DNA from: an uncultured Clostridium sp.
GTDB lineage: Bacteria; Bacillota; Clostridia; Lachnospirales; Lachnospiraceae
Length of the DNA stretch: 16,156 nt
Reading direction: 5' to 3'
NCBI GenBank assembly: GCA_938036545.1
Contig: CALHQJ010000096.1
Span: 1-16,156 of the forward strand
The position numbers were made by a program, and so were the translations under genes. Position 1 is the stretch's first letter; each line of letters begins with the position of its first letter. A model generated the notes under the pieces. That model saw only the letters and a program-made list of their open reading frames with translations. It searched no databases and had not been told where the DNA came from. Below are positions 5,847 to 12,919 of this stretch, piece by piece.

Positions 5847-6418
5847 AAAAACACTGGTATGACTATCTTTGGATTTTATCCCTTTCGTACCTGATGCTGG
5901 GATTTTTCAATATCCTGTTTGCATGGATTGGACTGCTGTGTTTCTTTATTCCCCTGATTATCTCAGTCGTTAAGGGAACAAAGGGGTACTGCAACCGCTA
6001 CTGCGGAAGAGGCCAGTTATTTGGGCTCTTAGGCGGACGGTTTGGACTTTCAAGGAAAAAGGACGTCCCCAACTGGATGAAAAGCAAAGGCTTCCGTTAT
6101 GGGTTTCTGATTTTCTTTTTTGTTATGTTTTTCCAGATGCTCTGGAACACCTATCTGGTATTTTCCGGAGCCCAGGATTTAAAACAGGTTGTAACGCTTT
6201 TATGGACCTTTAAGCTGCCATGGCGCTGGGCCTATCACGGTACCCTGGTTCACCCAGGCGTGGCCCAGTTTGCGTTTGGATTTTACAGCGTTATGCTGAC
6301 CTCTACAATCCTGGGATTTGTTACCATGATTCTATACAAACCCCGAAGCTGGTGCGTTTATTGTCCAATGGGAACCATGACCCAGCTTATCTGCAAAGCA
6401 AAGAATCGTAACGCATAG
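5843..6418 (+). CDS. NapH/NosR-like 4Fe-4S membrane protein
   Basis: 191 residues, start overlapping the ferredoxin stop (ATGA), with GAGAGGTGG upstream. There are about four membrane segments (roughly 8-28, 30-45, 85-107, 141-165). Two cysteine loops are seen: YCNRYCGRGQLFG (Cys50, Cys54) and SWCVYCPMGTMTQ (Cys171, Cys174), with Cys184 nearby. Motifs of this C-x-x-C-P-x-G type occur in NapH, NosR and other membrane electron-transfer proteins. The two loops are spaced as in that family, but the usual soluble polyferredoxin tail is absent; the small ferredoxin encoded just before it may supply that function. The likely role is electron transfer between a cytosolic ferredoxin and a membrane or extracellular acceptor (inference). 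The partner enzyme is not in the window. His132 and His137 are possible extra ligands. Confidence 0.75.
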   Translation: MKKHWYDYLWILSLSYLMLGFFNILFAWIGLLCFFIPLIISVVKGTKGYCNRYCGRGQLFGLLGGRFGLSRKKDVPNWMKSKGFRYGFLIFFFVMFFQMLWNTYLVFSGAQDLKQVVTLLWTFKLPWRWAYHGTLVHPGVAQFAFGFYSVMLTSTILGFVTMILYKPRSWCVYCPMGTMTQLICKAKNRNA

Positions 6419-6448
6419 TCCCGGCTCCTGCATACAACAGTTGGAAAT

Positions 6449-6489
6449 GTGATAATATCACGGAAATAATTTTCCAAATCGGGTATGAT
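6449..6489 (+). promoter_or_regulatory. Second copy of the operator palindrome plus -10 upstream of the SDR-trxA pair
   Basis: The identical GTGATA-A-TATCAC lies at 6449-6461 (centre 6455). TATGAT at 6484-6489 is the -10, so the centre is again 29 bases before the -10 and about -41 from a predicted start at 6496. The -35 position (CGGAAA) is poor. TTGGAAA (6441-6447) and TTTCCAA (6471-6477) form an additional inverted repeat around the site. Confidence 0.65.
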
Positions 6490-6523
6490 ATAGACAGAAA
6501 CAAGGAAACAGGAGGTATCCGTT

Positions 6524-7270
6524 ATGAGGTTAAAAAATAAAGTTGCCGTTATTACTGGCGGAAGCCGGGGAATCGGTTTTGCCACTGCTGATCAATTTTT
6601 AAAAGAAGGCGCTGTCGTGATTCTGACAGCCAGCACCCAGGAATCTGCTGACCACGCAGTTTCACAGTTAAAAGAAAAGTATCCAAATGGAGTTGTGGCA
6701 GGCATCAGCCCAAATCTTGCAAGTTTAAGTTCTGTGAGGGAAGCATTTCAGAAGGCTGCAGAAACCTACGGCTGCATTGACATTCTGGTAAACAATGCCG
6801 GAATCTCTGAAAGCACTCCCTTTACAGAATATACCGAAGAAATGTATGACAAGGTTATGGATTTAAATGTAAAAGGCGTTTTTAATGCAACCCGTATTGC
6901 CAGTGAATGTATGATTGCCAAAGGAAAAGGCGTTATTCTTTCCACTTCCTCTATGGTCAGCATCTCCGGACAGCCCACCGGTTTTGCATATCCTGCATCC
7001 AAGTTTGCAGTCAACGGTTTAACCGTCTCATTAGCCAGAGAACTTGGCCCCAAAGGAATCCGCGTCAATGCAGTAGCCCCTGGAATTACCGCAACAGACA
7101 TGATGAAGGCCGTACCAAAGGAAGTCATCGACCCGCTTATCAGCCAGATTCCCCTGCGCCGCCTTGGGCAGCCGGAAGACATTGCCAACGCCTTTGTATT
7201 TTTAGCTTCTGACGAAGCTTCCTACATTACGGGAGTAGTATTGAGCGTAGACGGCATGGCCCGCAGCTGA
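6524..7270 (+). CDS. Short-chain dehydrogenase/reductase (classical SDR, FabG/BaiA-like)
   Basis: 248 residues, with AGGAGG 8 bases before the ATG. Classical SDR features are all present: TGGSRGIG (11-18) for the dinucleotide, NNAG (90-93), Asn115, and the catalytic Ser143-Tyr156-Lys160 in YPASK. After strand 2 (ILTAST) there is no acidic residue to favour NAD, and Arg15 in the glycine loop leans towards NADP; this is a weak prediction. The closest recalled relatives are FabG-like 3-oxoacyl-ACP reductases and gut clostridial hydroxysteroid dehydrogenases such as BaiA. The sequence alone does not decide the substrate, and no fab or bai genes are nearby. It is followed 46 bases later by thioredoxin, with no terminator between, and is probably cotranscribed under the GTGATAATATCAC site. 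Confidence 0.88.
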   Translation: MRLKNKVAVITGGSRGIGFATADQFLKEGAVVILTASTQESADHAVSQLKEKYPNGVVAGISPNLASLSSVREAFQKAAETYGCIDILVNNAGISESTPFTEYTEEMYDKVMDLNVKGVFNATRIASECMIAKGKGVILSTSSMVSISGQPTGFAYPASKFAVNGLTVSLARELGPKGIRVNAVAPGITATDMMKAVPKEVIDPLISQIPLRRLGQPEDIANAFVFLASDEASYITGVVLSVDGMARS

Positions 7271-7316
7271 TGCAACATATATGTTAAAAAACTTAATAAT
7301 TTAGGAGGATGTTACT

Positions 7317-7622
7317 ATGACCGCTATTACCATTAATAAAGACAATTTTCAGGAAGAAGTTTTAAACTCTGACAAACCCGTTCTGTTAGATTTCTGGGCA
7401 AGCTGGTGCGGCCCCTGCCGTATGGTCAGCCCTGTTGTAGATGAAATTGCCAAAGAACGCCCTGATATTAAAGTAGGAAAGATTAATGTAGATGAACAGG
7501 AAGAACTGGCAGCCCAGTTCCGCATTATGAGTATCCCGACTTTGATGGTTATCAAAAACGGACAGATTGTAAAGCAGTCCATGGGCGCTCAGCCAAAAAA
7601 TCAGATTTTAGCAATGTTATAG
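7317..7622 (+). CDS. trxA: Thioredoxin
   Basis: 101 residues, with AGGAGG 8 bases before the ATG. The active site WCGPC (Cys31, Cys34) follows VLLDFWAS, and the cis-proline is in SIPTL (Pro74); the length is only slightly below the usual 102-108. It is a cytosolic dithiol reductant for reductases and oxidised proteins. No thioredoxin reductase gene adjoins it, unlike many Firmicutes trxA-trxB pairs. It is instead the second gene after an SDR. The 12-bp palindrome AACATATATGTT (7274-7285) lies in the 46-base gap and could be a local regulatory site, but its position before a promoter is not established. It ends at a strong terminator shared with the convergent smpB. Confidence 0.95.
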   Translation: MTAITINKDNFQEEVLNSDKPVLLDFWASWCGPCRMVSPVVDEIAKERPDIKVGKINVDEQEELAAQFRIMSIPTLMVIKNGQIVKQSMGAQPKNQILAML

Positions 7623-7636
7623 AAGTACAGAAAACA

Positions 7637-7682
7637 GGCTGGGACTCTATAGATTATTCATCTATAGAGCCCCGGCTTTTTT
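7637..7682. terminator. Terminator between convergent trxA and smpB
   Basis: CTCTATAGA (7645-7653) pairs perfectly with TCTATAGAG (7661-7669), and GCTGGG (7638-7643) pairs with CCCGGC (7671-7676) below a single A-C mismatch. Six Ts follow on the plus strand, ending trxA. On the minus strand the same hairpin is followed by TGTTTTCTG, so it may also stop smpB transcripts. Confidence 0.88.
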
Positions 7683-7742
7683 ACAGAATGGTTCCTCCTT
7701 CTCCAAATATACAGTTCAAAATCCCCGAAACTTCTCTGCTGG

Positions 7743-8207
7743 CTAATACAGGTTTTTTACTTTAAACTCTCTTTCCAGTTCCCGTCTCTGGTCTTTTTTC
7801 GCAATATCTTCCCGCTTATCGTAAAGCTTTTTACCTCTGGCCAGGCCGATTTCCACCTTCACCAGACTTCCTTTAAAATACACCTGCAGCGGCACCAGGG
7901 TAAAGCCTTTTTCTGCAATCTTTCCCGTCAGTTTATTGATTTCTGCCTTGTGCATCAAAAGCTTTCTGGGACGCAGCGGGTCCTTGTTAAAAATATTTCC
8001 TTTTTCGTATGGGTTGATATGCATTCCGTAAATATAGACCTCGCCGTTTTGAATCCGGACAAAAGCTTCTTTGATGCTGCATTTTCCCATGCGGACAGAC
8101 TTTACCTCTGTTCCGTAAAGTTCAATTCCGGTTTCGTATTTGTCATCAATAAAATAGTCGTGATAAGCCTTTTTATTATTGGCTATCAATTTAATTCCAC
8201 TTTTCAA
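7743..8207 (-). CDS. smpB: SsrA-binding protein SmpB (tmRNA cofactor)
   Basis: 154 residues from a TTG at 8207. No in-frame ATG exists upstream, and GGAGG lies 9 bases before this TTG, so a rare start codon is the best reading. The sequence runs LIANNKKAYHDYFI, YETGIELYGTEVKSVR, CSIKEAFVRIQNGEVYIYGMHI, NPYEKGN, RPRKLLMHKAEI, GFTLVPLQVYFKGSLVKVEIGLARGKKLYDKRE, ending in the basic tail DIAKKDQRRELEREFK that enters the ribosome. These are the hallmark segments of SmpB, which delivers tmRNA to stalled ribosomes. It starts one base after the rnr stop, so the two are cotranscribed, as in many Firmicutes. RNase R itself takes part in trans-translation quality control. The ssrA gene is not in the window. 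Confidence 0.95.
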   Translation of the reverse strand: MKSGIKLIANNKKAYHDYFIDDKYETGIELYGTEVKSVRMGKCSIKEAFVRIQNGEVYIYGMHINPYEKGNIFNKDPLRPRKLLMHKAEINKLTGKIAEKGFTLVPLQVYFKGSLVKVEIGLARGKKLYDKREDIAKKDQRRELEREFKVKNLY

Positions 8208-8208
8208 C

Positions 8209-10353
8209 TCAGCATTCCTCCGTCCATCCTTCTTTTGCAGGAATAAAATCAATGGTTTTTAACAGTCTGTCTGTAGAAAGCACCTCTATTTTAATCTGCT
8301 GTCCCAGCTTGTAGGTCTTTTTCGTCATTTCTCCCACTAATTCATAATGCTGTTCATCAAAAATATAATAGTCGTCATTCAGTGCATTCATCCGAATCAT
8401 GCCTTCTACCGTATTAGGAAGTTCTACGTAAAGTCCCCAATTGGTAACTCCGGAAATCACCCCATCAAAGGTCTCTCCAATATAACGGGACATATACTCG
8501 CATTTTTTCAGCTTATCAGTCTCCCGCTCCGCCTCGTCTGCCCGCCGTTCCAGAGCAGACGTTTTGACTGCTACCTCTGGCAAAATCCGGTCATAATGAG
8601 CAATCCGCTTTTCTCCCATGCCTGATCTCAGATTTTCCTTAATAATCCGGTGAATCTGAAGATCCGGATACCTTCGGATCGGAGAAGTAAAATGAGTATA
8701 ATACTTGGCCGCCAGTCCAAAATGCCCTGTACACTCAGTCGTGTATTTAGCCTGCTTCATGGAACGTAGGGTCAGACGGCTGATTAATGCTTCCTGAGGG
8801 GTTCCCTCTGTCTTTTCCAACAGCTTCTGAATCTCTTTGGGATGAATCTCGCCCTGGGAAGTCCGGATAAATAAACCAAAGTTATGAATAAATGTGGAAA
8901 GCTGCTTCATTTTTTCCGGATCCGGATTATCATGGGTCCGGTACAGGAATGGAAGCTGCTGCCAGAAGAAGTCTTCTGCTACCGTCTCGTTGGCGGCCAG
9001 CATAAAGTCTTCGATAATCTTGGTGGCAGTATTCCGCTCGTAAGGTTTAATCTCCAGCGGCTTTCCTCGGTCATCCAGGATGATTTTGCTTTCCGGAAAC
9101 TCAAAATCAATGGCGCCCCGCCTGCTTCTTTTCTCCCGTAAAATACCGGACAGTTCCTTCATTAATTCAAACATGGGAACCAGTTCTTCATAGGCCTTCC
9201 GTTCTTCTTCGTCTCCTTCAGATACGATTTTATTTACAGATGTGTAACTCATCCGTTTGTCCACACGAATCAGCGTTTCTGCTATCCGGTGTCCCAAAAT
9301 CGTCCCTTTTTCATCAATTTCCATCAGGCAGCTTAGCGCCAGACGGTCGCAGCCTTCATTAAGGGAACAGATCCCATTGCTCAGCTTATGAGGCAGCATG
9401 GGAATCACCCGATCTACCAGATATACGCTGGTTCCCCTTCTTAACGCCTCCTGATCCAGGAGACTTCCTTCCCGTACATAGTGGCTTACGTCTGCAATGT
9501 GGACGCCCAGGTGGTAAATGCCGTCTTCTTTGCTCAGACTGACCGCATCATCCAGGTCTTTGGCGTCTTCTCCATCAATGGTGACCATTTGCACATCCCG
9601 CAGATCCAGCCGTCCTTTTTTATCCGCCTCCTCTACTTCATCCGGAATATAGGAAACTTCTTCCATAACCTCGTCCGGAAATTCCTCCGGCAGTCCGTAA
9701 GCGCGGACAATGGATAAAATATCGGTTCCAGGGTCATTGACATGGCCGATAATCTCAACGATTTCCCCTTCCGGCTTTCTTCTGAGTCCGCCAAAATCTG
9801 TAATCGCTGCGACTACCTTGTGACCCGTTACGGCTCCCATGTCCTTTCCCTGGGGAATAAAAATATCCAGGCTGATTTTCTGGTTATCCGGTATCACAAA
9901 ACCAAAATTTTTATTTTTCTGATAATAGCCGATAATCGTGGGATTGGCATGTTCCAAAATCCGAATTACCGCTCCCTCTGCCCGTTTGCCGGAAGGCTCG
10001 CGTTCTACCACAATCTGTACTTTATCACCATGAAGGGCCCCTCCCGTCTTATCCTCCGGGATAAACACGTCCTGCTCCCTTCCTTCTGCTGTAACAAAAC
10101 CAAAGCCTCTGGGATGGCCGGAAAAAATACCCTGAATCGAAAACATCTCCGGCTTTCCGTATTTTCCCTTTTTCGACACCCCTGCCTTTCCCTCTGCCAC
10201 CAGAAGATCCAGCACCTCCTGAAGCTCGCACCTCTGGCTTTTGGGAACATTTAACAGCACTGCCAGTTCCTTGGCTTTCATTGGAACATATGCCTTATCC
10301 TCAAATAAAGCGGTCAGCATTGCTTTTCTGTCATTTAATTTTGTCTCGTCCAT
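8209..10353 (-). CDS. rnr: Ribonuclease R
   Basis: 714 residues, with GAGGA 4 bases before the ATG. This 3'-5' exoribonuclease degrades structured RNA in the cytosol. The order is an N-terminal winged-helix-like region (about 10-60), two cold-shock OB domains (GHPRGFGFVTAE at 79-90; NKNFGFVIPD at 147-156), the RNB catalytic domain with Asp260, Asp266, Asp268 and Asp269 in VTIDGEDAKDLDDAVS, the conserved HFTSPIRRYPDLQIHR near 570, and a C-terminal S1 domain (about 630-700, VISGVTNWGLYVELPNTVEGMI). The length is normal for clostridial RNase R; the Lys-rich tail of some enterobacterial forms is missing. It lies downstream of secG, with a terminator between, and directly upstream of smpB. Confidence 0.97.
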   Translation of the reverse strand: MDETKLNDRKAMLTALFEDKAYVPMKAKELAVLLNVPKSQRCELQEVLDLLVAEGKAGVSKKGKYGKPEMFSIQGIFSGHPRGFGFVTAEGREQDVFIPEDKTGGALHGDKVQIVVEREPSGKRAEGAVIRILEHANPTIIGYYQKNKNFGFVIPDNQKISLDIFIPQGKDMGAVTGHKVVAAITDFGGLRRKPEGEIVEIIGHVNDPGTDILSIVRAYGLPEEFPDEVMEEVSYIPDEVEEADKKGRLDLRDVQMVTIDGEDAKDLDDAVSLSKEDGIYHLGVHIADVSHYVREGSLLDQEALRRGTSVYLVDRVIPMLPHKLSNGICSLNEGCDRLALSCLMEIDEKGTILGHRIAETLIRVDKRMSYTSVNKIVSEGDEEERKAYEELVPMFELMKELSGILREKRSRRGAIDFEFPESKIILDDRGKPLEIKPYERNTATKIIEDFMLAANETVAEDFFWQQLPFLYRTHDNPDPEKMKQLSTFIHNFGLFIRTSQGEIHPKEIQKLLEKTEGTPQEALISRLTLRSMKQAKYTTECTGHFGLAAKYYTHFTSPIRRYPDLQIHRIIKENLRSGMGEKRIAHYDRILPEVAVKTSALERRADEAERETDKLKKCEYMSRYIGETFDGVISGVTNWGLYVELPNTVEGMIRMNALNDDYYIFDEQHYELVGEMTKKTYKLGQQIKIEVLSTDRLLKTIDFIPAKEGWTEEC

Positions 10354-10446
10354 CTTTCCTCTTTTCTTTCAACATTCTGTCTGCTTCGCAGTTAGGATTC
10401 CCCAGACAACAGCAATTCCATACTCCTTCTATTTGCCCTATAAAAG

Positions 10447-10472
10447 CAAAAACACCCTTGTCTCCAAGAGTG
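10447..10472 (-). terminator. Terminator after secG
   Basis: On the minus strand CACTCTTG (10472-10465), loop GAGA, and CAAGGGTG (10460-10453, with one G-T pair) are followed by TTTTTG. It lies 21 bases beyond the secG stop and upstream of rnr, so rnr needs readthrough or its own promoter. Confidence 0.75.
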
Positions 10473-10493
10473 CTTATCATTGGCCTTTATCGA

Positions 10494-10730
10494 TTAGTGC
10501 AGGACATTTAAGACCACTGCAAGAATTAAAAACAGGATACATCCCCATTTTGTAAACTTTTCCAAGTTACCTTCCATGGAACGTCCTTTATTTTTACCCC
10601 AATAACTCTCGGCAACGCCGGAAATAGCGCCTAAACCTGCAGATTTACCTTCCTGCATCAGGATAATTGCAGAAATTGCAACACCCAGCAGAACAAAAAT
10701 AACAGTTAAAATAATCTTTAAAGTTGCCAT
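10494..10730 (-). CDS. secG: Preprotein translocase subunit SecG
   Basis: 78 residues from the ATG at 10730, chosen because AGGAGG lies 8 bases upstream. The gene is a small membrane protein with two hydrophobic segments: LKIILTVIFVLLGVAISAIILMQ near the start and WGCILFLILAVVLNVL at the end. They are joined by a glycine-rich loop with the typical QEGKSAGLGAISG and the SYWGKNKGRSMEG stretch. SecG is the non-essential third subunit of the SecYEG channel that aids protein export. Its place upstream of rnr and smpB is a common Firmicutes arrangement and supports the call. A good promoter lies just upstream. Confidence 0.92.
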   Translation of the reverse strand: MATLKIILTVIFVLLGVAISAIILMQEGKSAGLGAISGVAESYWGKNKGRSMEGNLEKFTKWGCILFLILAVVLNVLH

Positions 10731-10760
10731 CAAATCCACCTCCTACGGTTAAACACACCT

Positions 10761-10789
10761 ATCTTACCACAATTTTAAAGGAAAGGCAA
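10761..10789 (-). promoter_or_regulatory. Promoter of secG
   Basis: On the minus strand TTGCCT (10789-10784), a 17-base spacer and TAAGAT (10766-10761) lie about 30 bases before the ATG. It begins just past the stop of the MATE gene. Confidence 0.65.
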
Positions 10790-10795
10790 CTATTT

Positions 10796-12166
10796 TCATT
10801 GCTGACTCTGTGCCTTTTCCATTCTGTGAAGGACTGCCAGAAATCCCGCAAAGAATATAACGCCCTTTATAATACTGGTAACGGCAAAGGCCCACCACAC
10901 ACCGTTGATTCCCAGCGCCGTTGCAGAAAGCAGCATTGCAATGGGAAGTCTTGCCGATGTAAATACAATACTTAAAATAGAGGACGGAAGGGTTTTTCCC
11001 AATCCGCAGAATGCGCCCACTGTACAAAGCTCAATACACATAAACAGCTGGGAACAGCCAATAATCCGTAAATAGTCAATTCCCAGGGGCACTACGTCTG
11101 GTTCATGGATAAACAGGCGGAAAATCGGGCCTGGAACAAGAATCAGAAGCGCAGTACAGAATGCACCCCAGCCCACCATGGTTTTTACCGCAGTCAGGTA
11201 ACCTTTTTTTACCCTGTCGTATCTTTGCGCACCATAATTTTGTCCGATAAAAGAATTGACTGCTGCACCGAATCCTTCTGCCGTCATCCAGGAAATAGAC
11301 TCAATCTGGCTTCCCACTCGCTGAACTGCCACTCCGGTATCTCCCCATCTGACTACCAGCCTTGTCATTCCCATGGAAATGAGGCAGTAAATCAGCTCCT
11401 GCATAGCAGCCGGAAATCCGATTTTAGCCATGGTTTTAAAATATCTTCCAGGAGTTTTGGAAAAGATATTCACTTCATCAAAAATCACCTGATCCTTACG
11501 GATTACAATTAAAAATACCAGGGTTACAATGGCCTGGGCCGTTACTGTGGCAATGGCGGCTCCGGCCGCTCCCAGGGCAGGGACGGGACCAATGCCGAAA
11601 ATCAGCAGAGGATCTAAAATAATATTGGCTATTAAGCCAATTACATTGGCCTGGAAAGACGTCTTACTGTCCCCCGCCGCTGTCAGGATTGCAGTAAAAA
11701 TCACATTTAAATACATGAAAATAATGCATCCGCAGGTAATTCTCATATACAGCACCGCCTCCTGGACGGTATGCTGGTTTTCCAGGCCGAAAAATCCAAT
11801 TAAGGGACCTGCAAACAATACAGAAATCACTGCATAGCAGACTGCCAGGAAAATCCCCAGCTGCAGCGCTCCGCCGGCATATCTGGCTGCTTCTTTTTTA
11901 TTGCCCTCTCCCAGAGAATGGGCCACTTTTACCTGGCCTCCCATTCTGGCAAACATTACAACGCCCTGGGACAGCCAGGTATACATACCTGCAGTTCCCA
12001 CTGCCGTTACTGCTTCCGATCCTACTCTTCCAATCCAGGCCATATCGGTTAAATTATAGGCCATTTGAACCAGCGCAGTCGCCATAATCGGCATGGCAAG
12101 GCTGGTTAAGGAGGTAAAAATCGAACCGTTTAATAAATCAATATTTCTCGTTTTTGTCTTATTCAT
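10796..12166 (-). CDS. MATE-family efflux transporter
   Basis: 456 residues with about twelve hydrophobic segments, the size and layout of MATE (NorM/DinF) exporters, which expel cationic compounds or metabolites with Na+ or H+. Recognisable features are LTSLAMPIMATALVQMAYNLTDMAWIGRVG at the N-terminus and GDSKTSFQANVIGLIANIILDPLLIFG in the middle. The second half repeats the layout, with MQELIYCLISMGMTRLVVRWGDTGVAVQRVGSQIES and the GFGAAVNSFIGQNYGAQR motif. The ATG overlaps the end of the GNAT gene by 8 bases (ATGAATAA), and GGAG is just upstream within that gene, so the two are translationally coupled. The substrate cannot be read from the sequence. An acetyltransferase-exporter pairing may suggest detoxification of one compound (inference). 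No terminator is seen before the secG promoter. Confidence 0.93.
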   Translation of the reverse strand: MNKTKTRNIDLLNGSIFTSLTSLAMPIMATALVQMAYNLTDMAWIGRVGSEAVTAVGTAGMYTWLSQGVVMFARMGGQVKVAHSLGEGNKKEAARYAGGALQLGIFLAVCYAVISVLFAGPLIGFFGLENQHTVQEAVLYMRITCGCIIFMYLNVIFTAILTAAGDSKTSFQANVIGLIANIILDPLLIFGIGPVPALGAAGAAIATVTAQAIVTLVFLIVIRKDQVIFDEVNIFSKTPGRYFKTMAKIGFPAAMQELIYCLISMGMTRLVVRWGDTGVAVQRVGSQIESISWMTAEGFGAAVNSFIGQNYGAQRYDRVKKGYLTAVKTMVGWGAFCTALLILVPGPIFRLFIHEPDVVPLGIDYLRIIGCSQLFMCIELCTVGAFCGLGKTLPSSILSIVFTSARLPIAMLLSATALGINGVWWAFAVTSIIKGVIFFAGFLAVLHRMEKAQSQQ

Positions 12167-12785
12167 CGTTTTCTCCTGTGGCTTCCTGCCACTTCCGTGT
12201 TTCCTTTATTACCTGATCGGAAAACCAAATAACATCCTTCGGCTTGTCCGGATGCTCTCCCAGGCTTTTTTCCATCCAGACCATATTATACCAGGTTCCA
12301 AATTTGTAGCCGCACTGATGAAACTCCCCTGCCAGCCGGTAACCCATATGCTCATGGAATTGAACGCTGTTTTTCGTCAAATGGCTGTCTTCCTTTTGAG
12401 GATAGCCAATACAGGCATTGAGATTTAACAGATTCTGTGCTTTTGAAATTTCTTCCAGAACTTCATAAAGCCTTCTGCCAATCCCCATCCGTCTCCTGGT
12501 TTCCTTTAAATAAATGCTGGTTTCTGCCGCCCATTGATAAGCTGCCCGTTTTCCAAAAGGCCCCGTATATGCATAGCCCAGGATTTCACCCTCTCTTTCC
12601 GCCACTATATAGGGATATCTCTTTAAGGTCTCCCTGATTCTCTCTGTAAATTCTTCCAGTGAAGGCACCGTATATTCAAATGTAATCGCTGTCTTTTCCA
12701 CATAGGGGGCATAAATTTTTAACAGCTCTGGGGCATCCTGTTCGTTTGCAATGCGGATTGTCACGCCATCTGCTTCTTCTTTCAT
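12159..12785 (-). CDS. GNAT-family N-acetyltransferase (phosphinothricin acetyltransferase-like)
   Basis: 208 residues. The fold runs from VTIRIANEQDAPELLKIYAPYVEKTAITFEYTVPS through YIVAEREGEILGYAYTGPFGKRAAYQWAAETSIYL to the acetyl-CoA loop RRRMGIGRRLYEVL (97-110; RxxGxG), then LNLNACIGYPQ and HEHMGYRLAGEFHQCGYKFGTWYNMVWMEK. This is the Pat/YncA subgroup, whose members acetylate phosphinothricin, methionine sulfone or similar amino acid analogues. The actual substrate is unknown. The start is moderately sure: AGGAGG lies about 15 bases before the ATG, rather far, and an in-frame GTG seven codons later is possible. A C-terminal extension of about 25 residues is encoded where the coupled MATE gene begins. 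Its upstream region holds interleaved inverted repeats. Confidence 0.85.
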   Translation of the reverse strand: MKEEADGVTIRIANEQDAPELLKIYAPYVEKTAITFEYTVPSLEEFTERIRETLKRYPYIVAEREGEILGYAYTGPFGKRAAYQWAAETSIYLKETRRRMGIGRRLYEVLEEISKAQNLLNLNACIGYPQKEDSHLTKNSVQFHEHMGYRLAGEFHQCGYKFGTWYNMVWMEKSLGEHPDKPKDVIWFSDQVIKETRKWQEATGENDE

Positions 12786-12820
12786 TTCTCGCTTTTATTT
12801 CCTCCTGTAAACCAGCTGCA

Positions 12821-12895
12821 TCTGGCAGAAAAACTGCTGCAAAACGAAATCCGGCTTCTCTGCCAGAGCAGATACCTTTTTTCATCCTGCAGCAG
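12821..12895. repeat. Interleaved inverted repeats between nfnB and the GNAT gene
   Basis: TCTGGCAGA (12821-12829) pairs with TCTGCCAGA (12859-12867), and CTGCTGCA (12834-12841) pairs with TGCAGCAG (12888-12895). The two pairs are interleaved, so they are alternative or pseudoknotted. On the minus strand the second pair is followed by TTTTT, so one conformation could end nfnB transcription. Confidence 0.45.
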
Positions 12896-12919
12896 CCTCA
12901 CGGAACTGTCAGAAACAGC

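Noticed and set aside
7274..7285. AACATATATGTT palindrome upstream of trxA
   Set aside because: AT-rich and short, and no promoter is attached to it; kept only as a note under trxA.
9742..10254. 170-codon open frame on the plus strand opposite rnr
   Set aside because: Its sequence is low in recognisable motifs and lies wholly antisense to the well-supported RNase R gene; no ribosome site was seen.
10392..10421. Ten-codon leader ORF (MELLLSGES) on the minus strand between the secG terminator and rnr
   Set aside because: The purine-rich site is almost adjacent to the ATG, there is no run of regulatory codons and no clear alternative hairpins.
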